Source: Segnochrobactrum spirostomi (GTDB lineage: Bacteria > Pseudomonadota > Alphaproteobacteria > Rhizobiales > Segnochrobactraceae). Taken from it: a stretch of 64,000 nt of DNA. Position numbers and translations under genes: made by a program. Positions 52,360 through 64,000 of the stretch are shown piece after piece (the first letter of the stretch is position 1; the number at the start of each line of letters is the position of its first letter). The notes beneath the pieces were generated by a model that was given only the letters and a program-made list of their open reading frames with translations, ran no database searches and was not told the DNA's origin. Where the stretch lies: contig NZ_VWNA01000002.1 of the NCBI RefSeq assembly GCF_009600605.1, forward strand, positions 124,001-188,000. The letters are read 5' to 3'.

Positions 52360-54414
52360 TCAAGCCGCCTGATTGCCGAGATCGAGTTGCCGCAGGAAGG
52401 CGATGTAGCCCTGCATCTCCTCGACCGCGTCGTGATGTGAGCCGACGAGGTCCGACAGGCCGCCGAGGGAGCGCTCGATGGTGCCGGACTGGGCGAAGAT
52501 TTCCTCGACGTTCTCGAGGATCGCCTTGTAGCGCTCGCTGTCGCGGGCGAATTGCAGCTTGGTCGCCTCGATGATGGTGCCGAGGTGGCGGAGCGATTCC
52601 TCGATGGTGCCGACGGCGGTCTGAGTCTGGGTCAGGGTCGTCTTGGTGTCCGTGGCGAGCTTTTTCACCTCGCTGGCGACGACGCCGAAACCGCGCCCAG
52701 CCTCGCCGGCCCGCGCCGCCTCGATCGTCGCGTTGAGGGCGAGCAGGTTGGTCTGCCCGGTGATGGAGTCGATGACGCCGAGCACCTCGCGCAGGGCGAC
52801 GAGGGAGTGGCTCAGGCCGTCGAACCGATCGGCGAGCTCCGCGGCACGCGAGGCGTCGCTCGGGTCGTCGCCGTTCGTGCGGCCGACCATCGCGTTGCGG
52901 ATACCATCGATGATGTGGCCGACGCCGACCACCTCGGACAACGCGTGCTCGATCTTTCCGGTGACGCTCAGGTGCTCCGAGATTCGGTCGATGATGCCCG
53001 AGCGTAGCCGGTTCAGGATCTCGACCCGCCTCAGCCGCCGCCCGGTGAAATAGTTGACGAACCTGGCATAGTGGACCGGCATGTTGTCGATGAATTCGTC
53101 TTCGTACTCGCCTTCCACGTTGGTGAAGAAGAAGATGGCCGACAGCGTCTGATTGATATTGATGCCGAAAAGTTCGCCGAAGGTCGAGAAGCCTGCGATG
53201 GGGATCGCGGGAAGTCCGTTGACCTTGTCGAGGGCCTTGGCGTTGCCGAGGCGCCGAAGGATGCAATCGTTCATCAGGATGGCCGCGGGCGCCGGTTTTC
53301 CAGTGAGGTACCGGGCCACGTCGCGCTTCGTCTGCTCCACGAAATCGGTGGCCTCGAGCATCACCAACTCGTCGCCCGACCCGACGTCGCAATAGAACGA
53401 AACGACTTCCCGCTCCACATCGATACCGGAGATCGAGCGGACGAAGATCTCGCCGTTGATTTCGATGCCGAACGTCTTGCCGCTCAGCGCGGACATCAGG
53501 TTCTTCGGTTCGACCTTCAGGGCGGCGGAGAGGGCACGGACAAAGGACACGACGCCGTTCGCGCGGCCATCCATGACGGCGCTGACCGTGCGCCGGTCGA
53601 TATCGGCGTCGACCACCACGAAGGTCGGGCCGATCCGCTTGAAATTGTGGCTCTTCATCACGCCGTAGCGCTGGCCCGGAGCCATCCGGATGAAGGTCAC
53701 CACCGCGTGGTTCTCGAGCACGCGGGTGCCGTCGAACAGATATGTGTTCTTGAAGTCGAGCTTGCCGCCCGCCGAGCCGCCCACGAACAGGCAGGGAAAG
53801 TGCCCGTTCTCGTAGACCGCTTCCATGAAATAGCTCTCGGAATTCGAGAGGCCGTCGATGAAGGTCAGGGCGAAGGCGCGGCGCGCGTCGAGCGGGAAGG
53901 AGGGGACCGCCGCATCGAGGGACTTGGCGATCTTGTGGATGCGGGCGTCACGGTCGAGGGTGGGGCGGCCGGCATGGAGGTCTTCACTGTGGAGCGGAAC
54001 CGAGAACACCTCCACCCGATCGAACAGATCGGGTGAGAACACCTGCAGGACCACCGTCCGCCAGGTGCCGTTCGCCTCGCAATAGAGCTTGTCGGTCCCG
54101 TTCGCGCAGAGCTCGCCCGCCGTGGAGGCCGCGATCACGGGGGAGGGGGCGGCGAGGCGCTTGAGCTTGGCGACGACGGCCTCGAAATCGACGTGCGGCG
54201 AGACGAAGGCGACGACGAGGGCGGCGGGCGCGCCCGCGAAGGCAAAATCCCCTGCTGTAAGGTCGCGCAGGCCGTCGTCCGTCAGGATCGACTTCACCGG
54301 CGGCACCGTCTCCCGCGCCGGCTGGGCGGCGATCGTCGGCGCAGCCGGCGCGACATGGGCCGGCTTCGAGGTCGCCTTGGCCGCCGTCTGGCCCGAGCCT
54401 TGGAATCCGAACAT
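52360..54414 (-). CDS. Cytoplasmic chemoreceptor with FIST sensor domain
   Basis: In this 684-residue protein a FIST N/C sensory region (about 60-440) covers segments such as [29 protein letters not shown] and [20 protein letters not shown]. The MCP signalling tip is [39 protein letters not shown] near 565-605. There is no signal peptide or membrane helix, so it should act in the cytoplasm with CheW/CheA encoded elsewhere. FIST domains are thought to sense small ligands such as amino acids. No adaptor or methylation genes are nearby. Confidence 0.9.
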   Translation of the reverse strand: MFGFQGSGQTAAKATSKPAHVAPAAPTIAAQPARETVPPVKSILTDDGLRDLTAGDFAFAGAPAALVVAFVSPHVDFEAVVAKLKRLAAPSPVIAASTAGELCANGTDKLYCEANGTWRTVVLQVFSPDLFDRVEVFSVPLHSEDLHAGRPTLDRDARIHKIAKSLDAAVPSFPLDARRAFALTFIDGLSNSESYFMEAVYENGHFPCLFVGGSAGGKLDFKNTYLFDGTRVLENHAVVTFIRMAPGQRYGVMKSHNFKRIGPTFVVVDADIDRRTVSAVMDGRANGVVSFVRALSAALKVEPKNLMSALSGKTFGIEINGEIFVRSISGIDVEREVVSFYCDVGSGDELVMLEATDFVEQTKRDVARYLTGKPAPAAILMNDCILRRLGNAKALDKVNGLPAIPIAGFSTFGELFGININQTLSAIFFFTNVEGEYEDEFIDNMPVHYARFVNYFTGRRLRRVEILNRLRSGIIDRISEHLSVTGKIEHALSEVVGVGHIIDGIRNAMVGRTNGDDPSDASRAAELADRFDGLSHSLVALREVLGVIDSITGQTNLLALNATIEAARAGEAGRGFGVVASEVKKLATDTKTTLTQTQTAVGTIEESLRHLGTIIEATKLQFARDSERYKAILENVEEIFAQSGTIERSLGGLSDLVGSHHDAVEEMQGYIAFLRQLDLGNQAA

Positions 54415-54959
54415 TGAGCGCTCCGATCAGTCACGTCTTCGCGCAGGACGGCCGGTTTCCCGCCGTTGCGATCGGGGTCGAAGGCCCGGATGGCGTTCGA
54501 GACCCGGCGAACCGCTTGAGAGGTCCACGCCTCTGCGAGAGACCTCCGAGGCGCTCCGAACGCGCGCTTGAGGTTTGTTTCACCTGTCTCGGAGCACAGC
54601 ACGCGGGGCTTGTTCCAGGCTGGTCGACTGCGCACGACTCGACTTTAGGCGAATAATGGAACGTATTCGTCGCGATAGATGTCCTGAGAAGGCATTCATC
54701 CGAGAGGCGGAATCTTCACATTATTATATCTGGATTTGGCCGTGAAATCCCAACGACGCACGCGATCGGCACGGAGGAGGGCTCGACGGGAGATTTTGCC
54801 CGTTCTGATGCGGCTGCCGGTGGAGAGAAGACGTGAGCCGAGCGACCGCCGAGCCGCCGCCTCCGAAAGCGGTTGTCCATTTTCGACATCATCACCGGCG
54901 GGCGGACGGAAGCCCGTCTCTATGCTTCGGCTCGACCTGAAACAGGTGGAGCCCCCCGC
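54415..54959. promoter_or_regulatory. Divergent region between the chemoreceptor and Gfo/Idh genes
   Basis: This 545-base gap has no convincing gene. CGAATA and TATTCG (54650-54669) form 6-base arms around 8 bases, and an A+T-rich stretch at 54712-54735 (ATTATTATATC) is the likeliest promoter core. GGAG at 54948-54951 is the ribosome binding site for the gene at 54960. Confidence 0.4.
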
Positions 54960-55961
54960 ATGAAAAATCTCAATGTCGCGCTGGCCGGCTATGGCTGGTG
55001 GGGTCGCAAGATGGCGACGCTGATCACCGGGCGAGCGACCCGCCTGCGGATCGCGGTCGTCGTGGAGCCGGGGGACGAGGCCCGCCGCGCGGCGGAAGAG
55101 GCGGGGCACGCGGCGGTCGCCGATCTCGCCGAGGCCCTGGCGCGGCCCGACGTGGATGCCGTCATCCTTGCCACGCCCCACGTCTTTCATGCCGAACAGA
55201 TCCGCCTTGCCGCCGCAGCCGGTAAGCATATTTTCTGCGAAAAGCCGCTCGCGCTCACGGAAGTGGACGCCGTCGCGGCCGTGCGGCTCTGCGCGGAGCG
55301 CGGCCTCGTTCTCGGCATCGGCCACGAGCGCCGCTTTGAGCCGCCGATGGCGGCTTTGCTCGAAGCCTGCCGCGCCGGCGATCTCGGCCGCATCGTGCAG
55401 ATCGAGGCGAACTTCAGCCACGACAAGTTCGTCCATCTCGCGGCCGGCAACTGGCGGCTCGATCCCGCCCATGCGCCGCTCGCCGGCATGACCGCGACGG
55501 GTATCCACCTGACCGATCTCGCGATCGCGATCCTCGGCCGACCGGTCTCCGTATCGGCCTATTGCGACCGCCTCGTCTCGACGATCCCCCAGGGCGACAC
55601 CCTCGGCGCGCTCGTCACCTTCGAGGGCGGCGGCAACGCCTACATTTCGGCGTCGCTCGGCGTGCCGTTCGTCTCGCGCTTCGCCGTTTACGGCTCGAAG
55701 GGGTGGCGGGAAATTCGCGACAAGTCGCACGTCGAAAATCCGACCGGCTGGCTGGTGCTGGCGAGCGATGCGGCGACCGGGCTGACCAATATCGAGGAGG
55801 CGCCTGCGGCGGAAGCCGTGCTCGACAATCTCGAGGCCTTCGCGCGGGCGGCGCTGGGCGAGGCGGCCTATCCCATCGCGACGGCCGACATGGTGGCGAA
55901 CACCGCGCTCCTGGAGAAGATGGGGGCGGCGGTCGCGTCCGGCGGCGCGGTTCGATTCTGA
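54960..55961 (+). CDS. Gfo/Idh/MocA family oxidoreductase
   Basis: This 333-residue NAD(P)-dependent oxidoreductase has an N-terminal Rossmann motif VALAGYGWWGRKMATLI and the family hallmark HIFCEKPLALTEVDAV (about residues 93-108). The C-terminal sheet domain includes HLTDLAIAILGRPVSV. Members oxidise sugars, inositols or related alcohols. The ATG at 54960 is chosen because homology starts there. It precedes a ribose-type ABC operon by 215 bases and probably acts on the imported compound. Confidence 0.9.
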   Translation: MKNLNVALAGYGWWGRKMATLITGRATRLRIAVVVEPGDEARRAAEEAGHAAVADLAEALARPDVDAVILATPHVFHAEQIRLAAAAGKHIFCEKPLALTEVDAVAAVRLCAERGLVLGIGHERRFEPPMAALLEACRAGDLGRIVQIEANFSHDKFVHLAAGNWRLDPAHAPLAGMTATGIHLTDLAIAILGRPVSVSAYCDRLVSTIPQGDTLGALVTFEGGGNAYISASLGVPFVSRFAVYGSKGWREIRDKSHVENPTGWLVLASDAATGLTNIEEAPAAEAVLDNLEAFARAALGEAAYPIATADMVANTALLEKMGAAVASGGAVRF

Positions 55962-55979
55962 CGCCGGCCGATTCAGCGA

Positions 55980-55994
55980 TATCCAAAATGGATA
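55980..55994. promoter_or_regulatory. 15-base palindrome upstream of the second ribose-type ABC operon
   Basis: TATCCA and TGGATA are perfect inverted arms separated by AAA. It sits 18 bases after the Gfo/Idh stop codon and 183 bases before the binding-protein start. Arm length and spacing fit a dimeric repressor site. Confidence 0.5.
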
Positions 55995-56176
55995 AGCGTG
56001 GTCTGGAACCGCTTCGCGCCTTGGGCGAGGGTCAAAATCGAGGCGGAGAGGACCAGGGGCAGCGAGACGACCTTCGGCGAGCGACATCAGGAGCGCTCGT
56101 TTCACGGTTCGCGCCGGGTCACGCAGACCTCGACAGATAAGAAAAGCGGCCGCAACGAGCGGTTGAGGGAGGAAAC

Positions 56177-57310
56177 ATGAGAGCTCATGGAAGCCGCGCG
56201 CGTCGCGGCGGATCGCTGCTGGCCGTCGCCGCCTTCTGTGCCCTCGCGAGCGCTGCCGCTCTGGCGGACGAAGCGAAGGTCGACCTCGCCAAGGACAAGG
56301 TCGGCACCCCGTCCGAAATGCAGCCGATGTCGAAGTTCTGCGGCACCAAGGACATCAAGGTCGCGCTCGCCGACGGCTACGGCTCGAACTCCTGGCGCAA
56401 GATCACCCGCGCCGAATTCGAGTCGGAAGCCAAGAAGTGCCCGACCATCAAGGAGATCCGCTACACGGATGCGCAAGGCAACGTGCAGAAGGCGATTTCC
56501 GACATCCAGGGGCTCGTCGCGCAGAAGTTCGACGTGATCCTCGTCTTTCCGGACGGCGGCGAGGCCGTCATCCGCGCCATGCGCAAGGCGACTTCCGCCG
56601 GCGCCGTGGTCATCCCCTACATGGTGGGTGCCCATTTCCCCGGAGAGCGCGGCAAAGACTACGAGATGGTGGTGACCGAGAGCGTCGAGGCGAACGGCCG
56701 CGTCAAGGCGCAGTGGATCGCTGACCATCTGAACGGCAAGGGCAACGTCATCGTGCTCGGCGGCACGCCGGGCAATCCGACCTCGGCGGCCGAAGCCGTG
56801 GGTTGGAAGGAAGTGTTCGCCAAATATCCGGGCATCAAGGTCCTCGAAGGTCCGGTGACGACCAACTGGGACCCGGCCGAGACCCAGCGCGTGATGTCCG
56901 GCCTGCTCGCCAAATACGACAAGATCGACGCCGTCTATTCGGATTACGGCCTCGGCTCGATGGGCGCGCTGCGCGCCTTCGTCGCCGCTGGCCGGCCCAT
57001 TCCGCTCTGGGCCGCGCAGGATGCGAACGAGCTCGGCTGCTTCTGGCAGGAGCACAAGGCGCAGAATCCGAACTTCCAGATGGGCAACGTCTCGGGCCGC
57101 AACTGGATCGTCCGCCTCGCCTTGCGTAAGGGCGTCGCGGCGGCCGAGGGCATCCCGAACGACGAGCCCTCGATCATCGAACTGCCGCTCGTCGAAGACA
57201 CCTTCTCGTCGGACCCGAAGCTGCAGCCGGCGTGCGACAAGTCGCTGCCGCCGGACGCGCTGCTCTCCTCGGGGCTGAGCACCGACGAGCTCAAGGCGCT
57301 GCTGAAATAA
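56177..57310 (+). CDS. Ribose-type ABC transporter substrate-binding protein
   Basis: This 377-residue periplasmic protein has a signal peptide (RRGGSLLAVAAFCALASAAALA) and a ribose-type binding fold (IKVALADGYGSNSWRKITRAEFESEA; FDVILVFPDGGEAVIRAM; NVIVLGGTPGNPTSAAEAVGW). GGAGG precedes the ATG closely. It is larger than usual RbsB proteins and has a Cys-containing insertion (SKFCGTKD). It heads the operon with a permease and an ATPase-permease fusion. The substrate is unknown; the amidohydrolase in the same operon suggests a nitrogen heterocycle or nucleoside-like compound. Confidence 0.88.
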   Translation: MRAHGSRARRGGSLLAVAAFCALASAAALADEAKVDLAKDKVGTPSEMQPMSKFCGTKDIKVALADGYGSNSWRKITRAEFESEAKKCPTIKEIRYTDAQGNVQKAISDIQGLVAQKFDVILVFPDGGEAVIRAMRKATSAGAVVIPYMVGAHFPGERGKDYEMVVTESVEANGRVKAQWIADHLNGKGNVIVLGGTPGNPTSAAEAVGWKEVFAKYPGIKVLEGPVTTNWDPAETQRVMSGLLAKYDKIDAVYSDYGLGSMGALRAFVAAGRPIPLWAAQDANELGCFWQEHKAQNPNFQMGNVSGRNWIVRLALRKGVAAAEGIPNDEPSIIELPLVEDTFSSDPKLQPACDKSLPPDALLSSGLSTDELKALLK

Positions 57311-57351
57311 GCGACGAGGCGAGGGCGGTCCCGTCCGGGTCGCCCTTTCCG

Positions 57352-57368
57352 GCGCCGGTATCCGGCGC
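57352..57368 (+). other. Intercistronic hairpin after the binding-protein gene
   Basis: GCGCCGG and CCGGCGC pair perfectly around TAT in the 79-base gap before the permease gene. A similar hairpin follows the binding-protein gene of the first operon (2411-2440), fitting a role in differential expression. Confidence 0.5.
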
Positions 57369-57389
57369 GGTGGTGAAGCGGGGTACGAC

Positions 57390-58387
57390 ATGAGCGTAGC
57401 GGGCGGACAGGCGGCCCCCTCGGCGAGGGCCACGGCGGGCCAGGTGTTACGGCGCTGGATCGGGGCCGGTGACGGCCTCGCCGTGATCGCCGTGATCCTG
57501 CTCGCAGCGGCCTCCGCGTGGCTCGCCCCGAGCTCGCTGTCGCCGGCGGCGCTCTATGCGATGTTCCCGTTCGCGGCGATCCTCGGCGTTGCGGCAATCG
57601 GTCAGCAACTCGTGGTCCAGCAGCGCGGGCTCGATCTCTCCGCCGGCGGCGCGATCTCCCTCGTCTGCGTGCTGGCGACCTATGCCCTGCCAGAGACGGC
57701 GTCGCTGCCGGAGGTCCTCGGCCGCTGCCTGATGGCCGGCGGCGTCGCCGCGATCGTCGGGCTCGTCAACGGCGTCTTCATCGTCCGCTTCCGCATCGCC
57801 CCTCTCGTCACCACCATCGGCATGAATGCGGTCTTGATGGGATTTGTACTGTGGCTGTCGAACGGCATTCCGGGCAATGCGCCGGATCTGCTCGGTGGCT
57901 TCTCGCTCGGGCGCACGGTCGGTCTGCCCAACACCGTCGTGGTCGCCGCGATCATCACCGTCGTCGCCATGATCGCCCTGGGGCGCACGATCGTCGGGCG
58001 GCGCTTCGTCCTGTCGGGAACCAACCCGCTCGCCGCCCGCGCCGCGGGCATCCGCATCGCCCGCTATGAGATCGGCGCCTATGTCGTCGCCGGGATCTGC
58101 TACGCGGTTGCCGGCATCCTGCTCGCCGGGCTACTCAAGGTGCCCAATCTCAATGTCGGGCAGACCTATCTTCTCGCCACCGTCGCCGCGGTCGTGATCG
58201 GCGGCAATTCCCTGCTCGGCGGGCGCGCGAGCCCGCTCGCGACGGTCATCGGGGCGGTCTTCATGACGCAGCTCGGCCAGATGCTGATCGCGGCGGGCCT
58301 CGAGCGGTCGGCCCAATATCTGCTCCAGGGCGCCATCGTCATCGTCGGCGCGAGCGTCCACACCATCGTGCCGCGCTGGATCGGGCG

Positions 58388-58391
<4 letters not shown>
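57390..58391 (+). CDS. Ribose-type ABC transporter permease
   Basis: This 333-residue polytopic protein has the family motif QQRGLDLSAGGAISL near residue 79 and TVAAVVIGGNSLLGGRAS near the C-terminus. It overlaps the next gene by four bases (ATGA). The second permease of the heterodimer is fused to the ATPase encoded next, so this protein is probably the free half of the channel. Confidence 0.9.
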
Positions 58392-60889
<2,498 letters not shown>

Positions 60890-60906
60890 GCTTTAGGGAG
60901 CAATTC

Positions 60907-62295
60907 ATGTCCACGACGCTGATCAAGAACGCCACGATCATCAGCATGGACCCCAAGGTCGGCGAGCTCCGCAAGGGCGACATCCTGATCAAGGACGACA
61001 AATTCGCCGACATCGGGCCGTCCGTTTCGGCGACCGCGGACGAGACGATCGACGCGACGGGGATGATCGCCGTTCCCGGCTTCGTCGACACCCACCGCCA
61101 TACCTGGCAATCGCTGTTGCGCTCGACCGGCGCCGACTGGACGCTCGCGCAATATTTCGCCGGCGTGCGCGGGGTGATGGGCGATCTCTACACGCCCGAC
61201 GACATGTATGTCGCGAACCTGCTCGGATCGCTCGAGGCGCTCGATGCCGGCATCACCACCCTTTACGACTGGTCGCACAACAACAACACGCCGGACCATT
61301 CCGATGCTGCCGTGAAGGGCCTCAAGGACGCCGGCCTTCGGGCGGTGTTCGGCTACGGCAATTCGAACCAGGAATGGTTCCCGGTCAGCGACAAGCGGAC
61401 CAACTTCGACGACGTCGCCCGCGTCCGCAAAACCCATTTCGCCTCCGACGACGGCCTCGTCACGATGTCCTTCGCGGCGCGCGGGCCGCAATTCGCCACC
61501 CTCGACGTCACCGAGGAGGATTTCCGCAAGGCGCGCGAGCTCGGCCTCAAGATCACCGTCCATGTCGGCGACGGCCTGTGGGGCATGAGCAAGCCGCTGG
61601 TGCAGCTCAACGAGCGCGGCCTTCTCGCCGACGACACCACCTACGTCCACTGCACGACGCTGCATGACGAGGACTTCCGCCTGATGGCGGATACCGGCGG
61701 CAAGGCCTCGATCTCGCCGGAACTCGAGCTCCACATGGGCCACGGCTTCCCGGCGACGCTGAAGCTGATGGAGGTCGGCATCCGGCCGTCGATTTCGATC
61801 GACATCGTCACCACCGTTGCCGGCGACATGTTCAGCGCCATGCGGGCGCTGCTCGCCGGCACCCGATCGGTCGTCAACGACCTCGCGCTCAAGGAGAAGC
61901 GGGGCGTCGATCCCCTCCCGCTGATGACGCGCGACGTGCTCGAGTTCGCGACGCTGAGGGGTGCCGAAGCCTCGGGCGTCGGCGACAAGACCGGCTCGCT
62001 CACCGTCGGCAAGCAGGCCGATCTCGTCCTGATCGACACCAACCGGCTCAACATGTTCCCGATCAACCACGCGCCGGGCGCGGTGGTCGAGGCGGCCCAT
62101 GTCGGCAACATCGATTCCGTGTTCGTCGCGGGCCAGGCGCGCAAGCGCCACGGCAAGCTGATCGGGGTCGATCTCGCAGACCTGCGCCGCAAGGTGGACA
62201 CCGCCCGCGACGGGCTGTTCGAGCGGGCCGGCGTGCCGACCGACGGCTCCTGGCTGCCGCGTCCCTACGAGGCGCACGAAGAGTCGGAATTCTGA
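60907..62295 (+). CDS. Amidohydrolase-superfamily metal-dependent deaminase/chlorohydrolase-like protein
   Basis: This 462-residue enzyme has the metal motif FVDTHRHTWQSL (HxH) near residue 60, then ITVHVGDG, TYVHCTTLHDED and the Asp of ISIDIVTT. This is the single-metal deaminase/chlorohydrolase pattern that includes S-adenosylhomocysteine deaminase and triazine hydrolases. AGGGAG precedes the ATG. It follows the transporter genes by 17 bases and is followed by a CobW-type GTPase. It probably removes an amino or halide group from the imported ring compound. Confidence 0.9.
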   Translation: MSTTLIKNATIISMDPKVGELRKGDILIKDDKFADIGPSVSATADETIDATGMIAVPGFVDTHRHTWQSLLRSTGADWTLAQYFAGVRGVMGDLYTPDDMYVANLLGSLEALDAGITTLYDWSHNNNTPDHSDAAVKGLKDAGLRAVFGYGNSNQEWFPVSDKRTNFDDVARVRKTHFASDDGLVTMSFAARGPQFATLDVTEEDFRKARELGLKITVHVGDGLWGMSKPLVQLNERGLLADDTTYVHCTTLHDEDFRLMADTGGKASISPELELHMGHGFPATLKLMEVGIRPSISIDIVTTVAGDMFSAMRALLAGTRSVVNDLALKEKRGVDPLPLMTRDVLEFATLRGAEASGVGDKTGSLTVGKQADLVLIDTNRLNMFPINHAPGAVVEAAHVGNIDSVFVAGQARKRHGKLIGVDLADLRRKVDTARDGLFERAGVPTDGSWLPRPYEAHEESEF

Positions 62296-62305
62296 GGGAC
62301 GCGCC

Positions 62306-63391
62306 GTGCTCGCCTTCGAGAAGCCAGACGATCGGACAGACCACGGCCGCACGGCGCCGGCCGATCCGCCGCGCGTGCCGATCACCATCGTCACCGGCTA
62401 TCTCGGAAGCGGCAAGACCACCCTCATCTCGGCGCTGTTGCAGGCGCCGGAGATGGCGGGCACGGCCGTGATCGTCAACGAGCTCGCCGATGTCGGGATC
62501 GACCAGTCGGTCATCGCCGATGCGGGCGCGTCCGGCGTCGTCCTGCTCTCGAACGGCTGTCTGTGCTGCGCGCGCGGCACCGATCTCGCCAATGCGGTCC
62601 GCCAGCTCCTTGCGTTCGGCCCGGCCGGCGGGCGGCCGATCGAACGGGTGCTGATCGAAACGAGCGGCGCGGCGGACCCGGGCCCGCTCGTCAGGCAGGT
62701 CTGCTTCGACCCGCATCTGCGCAGCCGGCTACGCTATGGCGGCGTCTTGTGCCTGTTCGACGCGGCGTTCGGGCCGGACCATCTCGACCGCGATCCGGTC
62801 GGCTACCGGCAGCTCGCGCTCGCCGACATGGTGCTCGTCACCAAAACGGACCTCGTCGACCCCGAGGCGACGGCGGCCGTGATCGCGCGGCTGCGCGCGC
62901 TCAATGCCGTTCCGCTCGTCACGACCGAGCCGTCGGATGCCGGCGATTTCCTGAGCGGACGGAGCCGCGAGGCCGGCCGCGCCGGCAGCCCGACGTGGCT
63001 CGGCACCGGCGCCGAGGCGGCCGAGGTCACGCATGCGGCGGAGATCGGCTCGTGGTCGATCCGGGCGAGCGCGCCGATCGATTGGCCGATCGCCGAGCAG
63101 GCGATGCGCACCCTGTTCGACCGCCACGGCGACCACATCCTGAGGACGAAGGGCATCATCCACACCCGGGACGATGCTCGCCCGCTGGTCATCCACGGCA
63201 TCGGCCGGCACTTCCACCGGCCGCTGCGCCTGCGCGGCTGGGACGGCGCCGCCGGTGAGGGCGGCGAGGGCAGGGCGCCCGCGACGCGGCTCGTGGTGAT
63301 CGGGTTCCCGCCGTCGCAGCAGGCGGCGGAAGAGATCGCCGCCGTGCTCGGCGGCGTGGCGACCAAAGATGCGCCGCTCGCGCGGTTCTAA
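62306..63391 (+). CDS. CobW/COG0523 family GTPase, probable metallochaperone
   Basis: This 361-residue P-loop GTPase has VTGYLGSGKTTLISALL (about residues 30-46), the metal-binding CxCC motif in NGCLCCARG, and the guanine motif TKTDLVD. The C-terminal CobW_C domain is present (RTKGIIHTRDDARPLVIHGIGRHFH). The start is a GTG at 62306 with GAGGGA upstream. Members deliver Zn or Co to client enzymes; the amidohydrolase gene ending 10 bases upstream is the obvious client. Confidence 0.9.
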   Translation: MLAFEKPDDRTDHGRTAPADPPRVPITIVTGYLGSGKTTLISALLQAPEMAGTAVIVNELADVGIDQSVIADAGASGVVLLSNGCLCCARGTDLANAVRQLLAFGPAGGRPIERVLIETSGAADPGPLVRQVCFDPHLRSRLRYGGVLCLFDAAFGPDHLDRDPVGYRQLALADMVLVTKTDLVDPEATAAVIARLRALNAVPLVTTEPSDAGDFLSGRSREAGRAGSPTWLGTGAEAAEVTHAAEIGSWSIRASAPIDWPIAEQAMRTLFDRHGDHILRTKGIIHTRDDARPLVIHGIGRHFHRPLRLRGWDGAAGEGGEGRAPATRLVVIGFPPSQQAAEEIAAVLGGVATKDAPLARF

Positions 63392-63417
63392 AGACAAGAA
63401 ATCGGTGGGAGGAAGAC

Positions 63418-64000
63418 ATGGCGAAGATTCTGGAGGGCAAGATCGCCCTCGTCACCGGTGGCGCCCGCGGCGTCGGCTGTGAGGTGGTCCGGCGGCTCGC
63501 CCGCGAGGGCGCCGATGTCGCGTTCCTGTACGGCACGTCTGAAGCCGCGGCGCGCGAGACGGAGAAGGAAGCGGGGGCGCTCGGCGTCCGCGCCAAGGGC
63601 TATCACGCCAACCTGGAAAATCCCGAGACGCTGCCCGACGTGGCGAAGGCGGTGCTCGCCGATTTCGGCCGGATCGACATCCTGGTCAACTGCGCCGGGA
63701 TCTTCACCGTCGGCATGATCGGCGACATCGCGTTCCCCGATTATGAGCGCGCGATGAACGTCAATCTCGACTCGGTCTATTATCTGACGAGCGAAGTCTC
63801 GAAGACGATGCAGCCGGGCAGCCGCATCATCAACATCTCGAGCACGCTCGCGGAGCGGGCCGGCGGCGCGGCGATCGCCGTCTACAACGCGACCAAGGCC
63901 GGGGTGAGCAGCCTCGCGCGGAGCTGGGCCCACGATCTCGGCGCCCGCGGCATCCTCGTCAACGCGATCCAGCCCGGCCACATCAACACCGACATGAACC
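63418..64000 (+). CDS. Short-chain dehydrogenase/reductase, 3' end beyond the window
   Basis: The first 194 residues of a classical SDR are seen, with VTGGARGVG (12-20), LVNCAGIFT, catalytic ISS (140-142) and YNATK (156-160), and the substrate loop start QPGHINTDMN at the right edge. GGGAGG lies 6 bases before the ATG. It follows the CobW gene by 26 bases and is probably part of the same catabolic operon. The missing C-terminus should be about 50-60 residues. Confidence 0.88.
   Translation, partial: MAKILEGKIALVTGGARGVGCEVVRRLAREGADVAFLYGTSEAAARETEKEAGALGVRAKGYHANLENPETLPDVAKAVLADFGRIDILVNCAGIFTVGMIGDIAFPDYERAMNVNLDSVYYLTSEVSKTMQPGSRIINISSTLAERAGGAAIAVYNATKAGVSSLARSWAHDLGARGILVNAIQPGHINTDMN

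Overview
This window comes from the chromosome (or a large replicon) of a GC-rich alphaproteobacterium, most likely of the Hyphomicrobiales (Rhizobiales). The main evidence is the complete rhizobial/Brucella-type erythritol catabolic gene set, the abundance of ribose-type and branched-chain-type ABC transporters, and dense operons joined by ATGA/GTGA overlaps. The gas vesicle cluster narrows this to a lineage with gas-vacuolate members; Ancylobacter- or Prosthecomicrobium-like bacteria are possible, but the genus is an inference.

Layout. (1) 1-6852: the 5' end of a shikimate-dehydrogenase-like gene, a divergent TetR regulator, then a ribose-type ABC transporter operon (binding protein, double ATPase, two permeases) ending in a cyclase-family hydrolase. 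(2) 6919-25488: a polyol island. On the minus strand lie a DUF2291 protein, eryE, eryF and eryG, then an intrinsic terminator and a DeoR regulator. Divergently on the plus strand lie eryA, eryB, eryC, eryD, a tpiA2/eryH and an rpiB/eryI, followed by dhaK-dhaL and a strong terminator. A second module then repeats the logic: FGGY kinase, DeoR regulator, GlpD-type dehydrogenase. (3) 25507-38033: a long minus-strand operon with a complete branched-chain-type ABC importer, a flavin reductase, two SDRs, a VOC protein and a luciferase-like monooxygenase. A divergent plus-strand unit carries a second luciferase-like monooxygenase, a LysR regulator and a ProC-like reductase. (4) 38073-49869: a minus-strand gas vesicle cluster of 14 genes, from gvpA to gvpK. 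(5) 50285-54414: a soluble histidine kinase and FixJ-like response regulator divergent from gvpA, and a soluble FIST-domain chemoreceptor. (6) 54960-64000: a Gfo/Idh oxidoreductase and another ribose-type ABC operon containing an ATPase-permease fusion, then an amidohydrolase, a CobW-type GTPase and the start of an SDR gene.

How the genes work together. The polyol island imports erythritol, phosphorylates and oxidises it (EryA, EryB), and isomerises the tetrulose phosphate to D-erythrose 4-phosphate (EryC, EryH, EryI). DhaKL and the second kinase/dehydrogenase pair probably feed related ketoses or polyols into the same end route. A motif GTGATCTTnAyG recurs at the three promoter regions of this island and is a candidate shared operator. 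The gas vesicle cluster has the core structural and assembly genes (gvpA, a gvpC-like gene, gvpN, gvpH, gvpF/L paralogues, gvpG, gvpO, gvpJ/M-like genes, gvpK). It also has unusual members: a CDC48-like double AAA+ ATPase, a GvpF/L protein with a J-like C-terminal domain, and an HExxH-containing protein.

Two genes, eryC and one gvpL, look frameshifted by one base in runs of five C (plus strand). Restoring one base gives normal family ends in both, so sequencing error should be excluded first. No tRNA, rRNA, CRISPR array, insertion sequence or phage gene was found.
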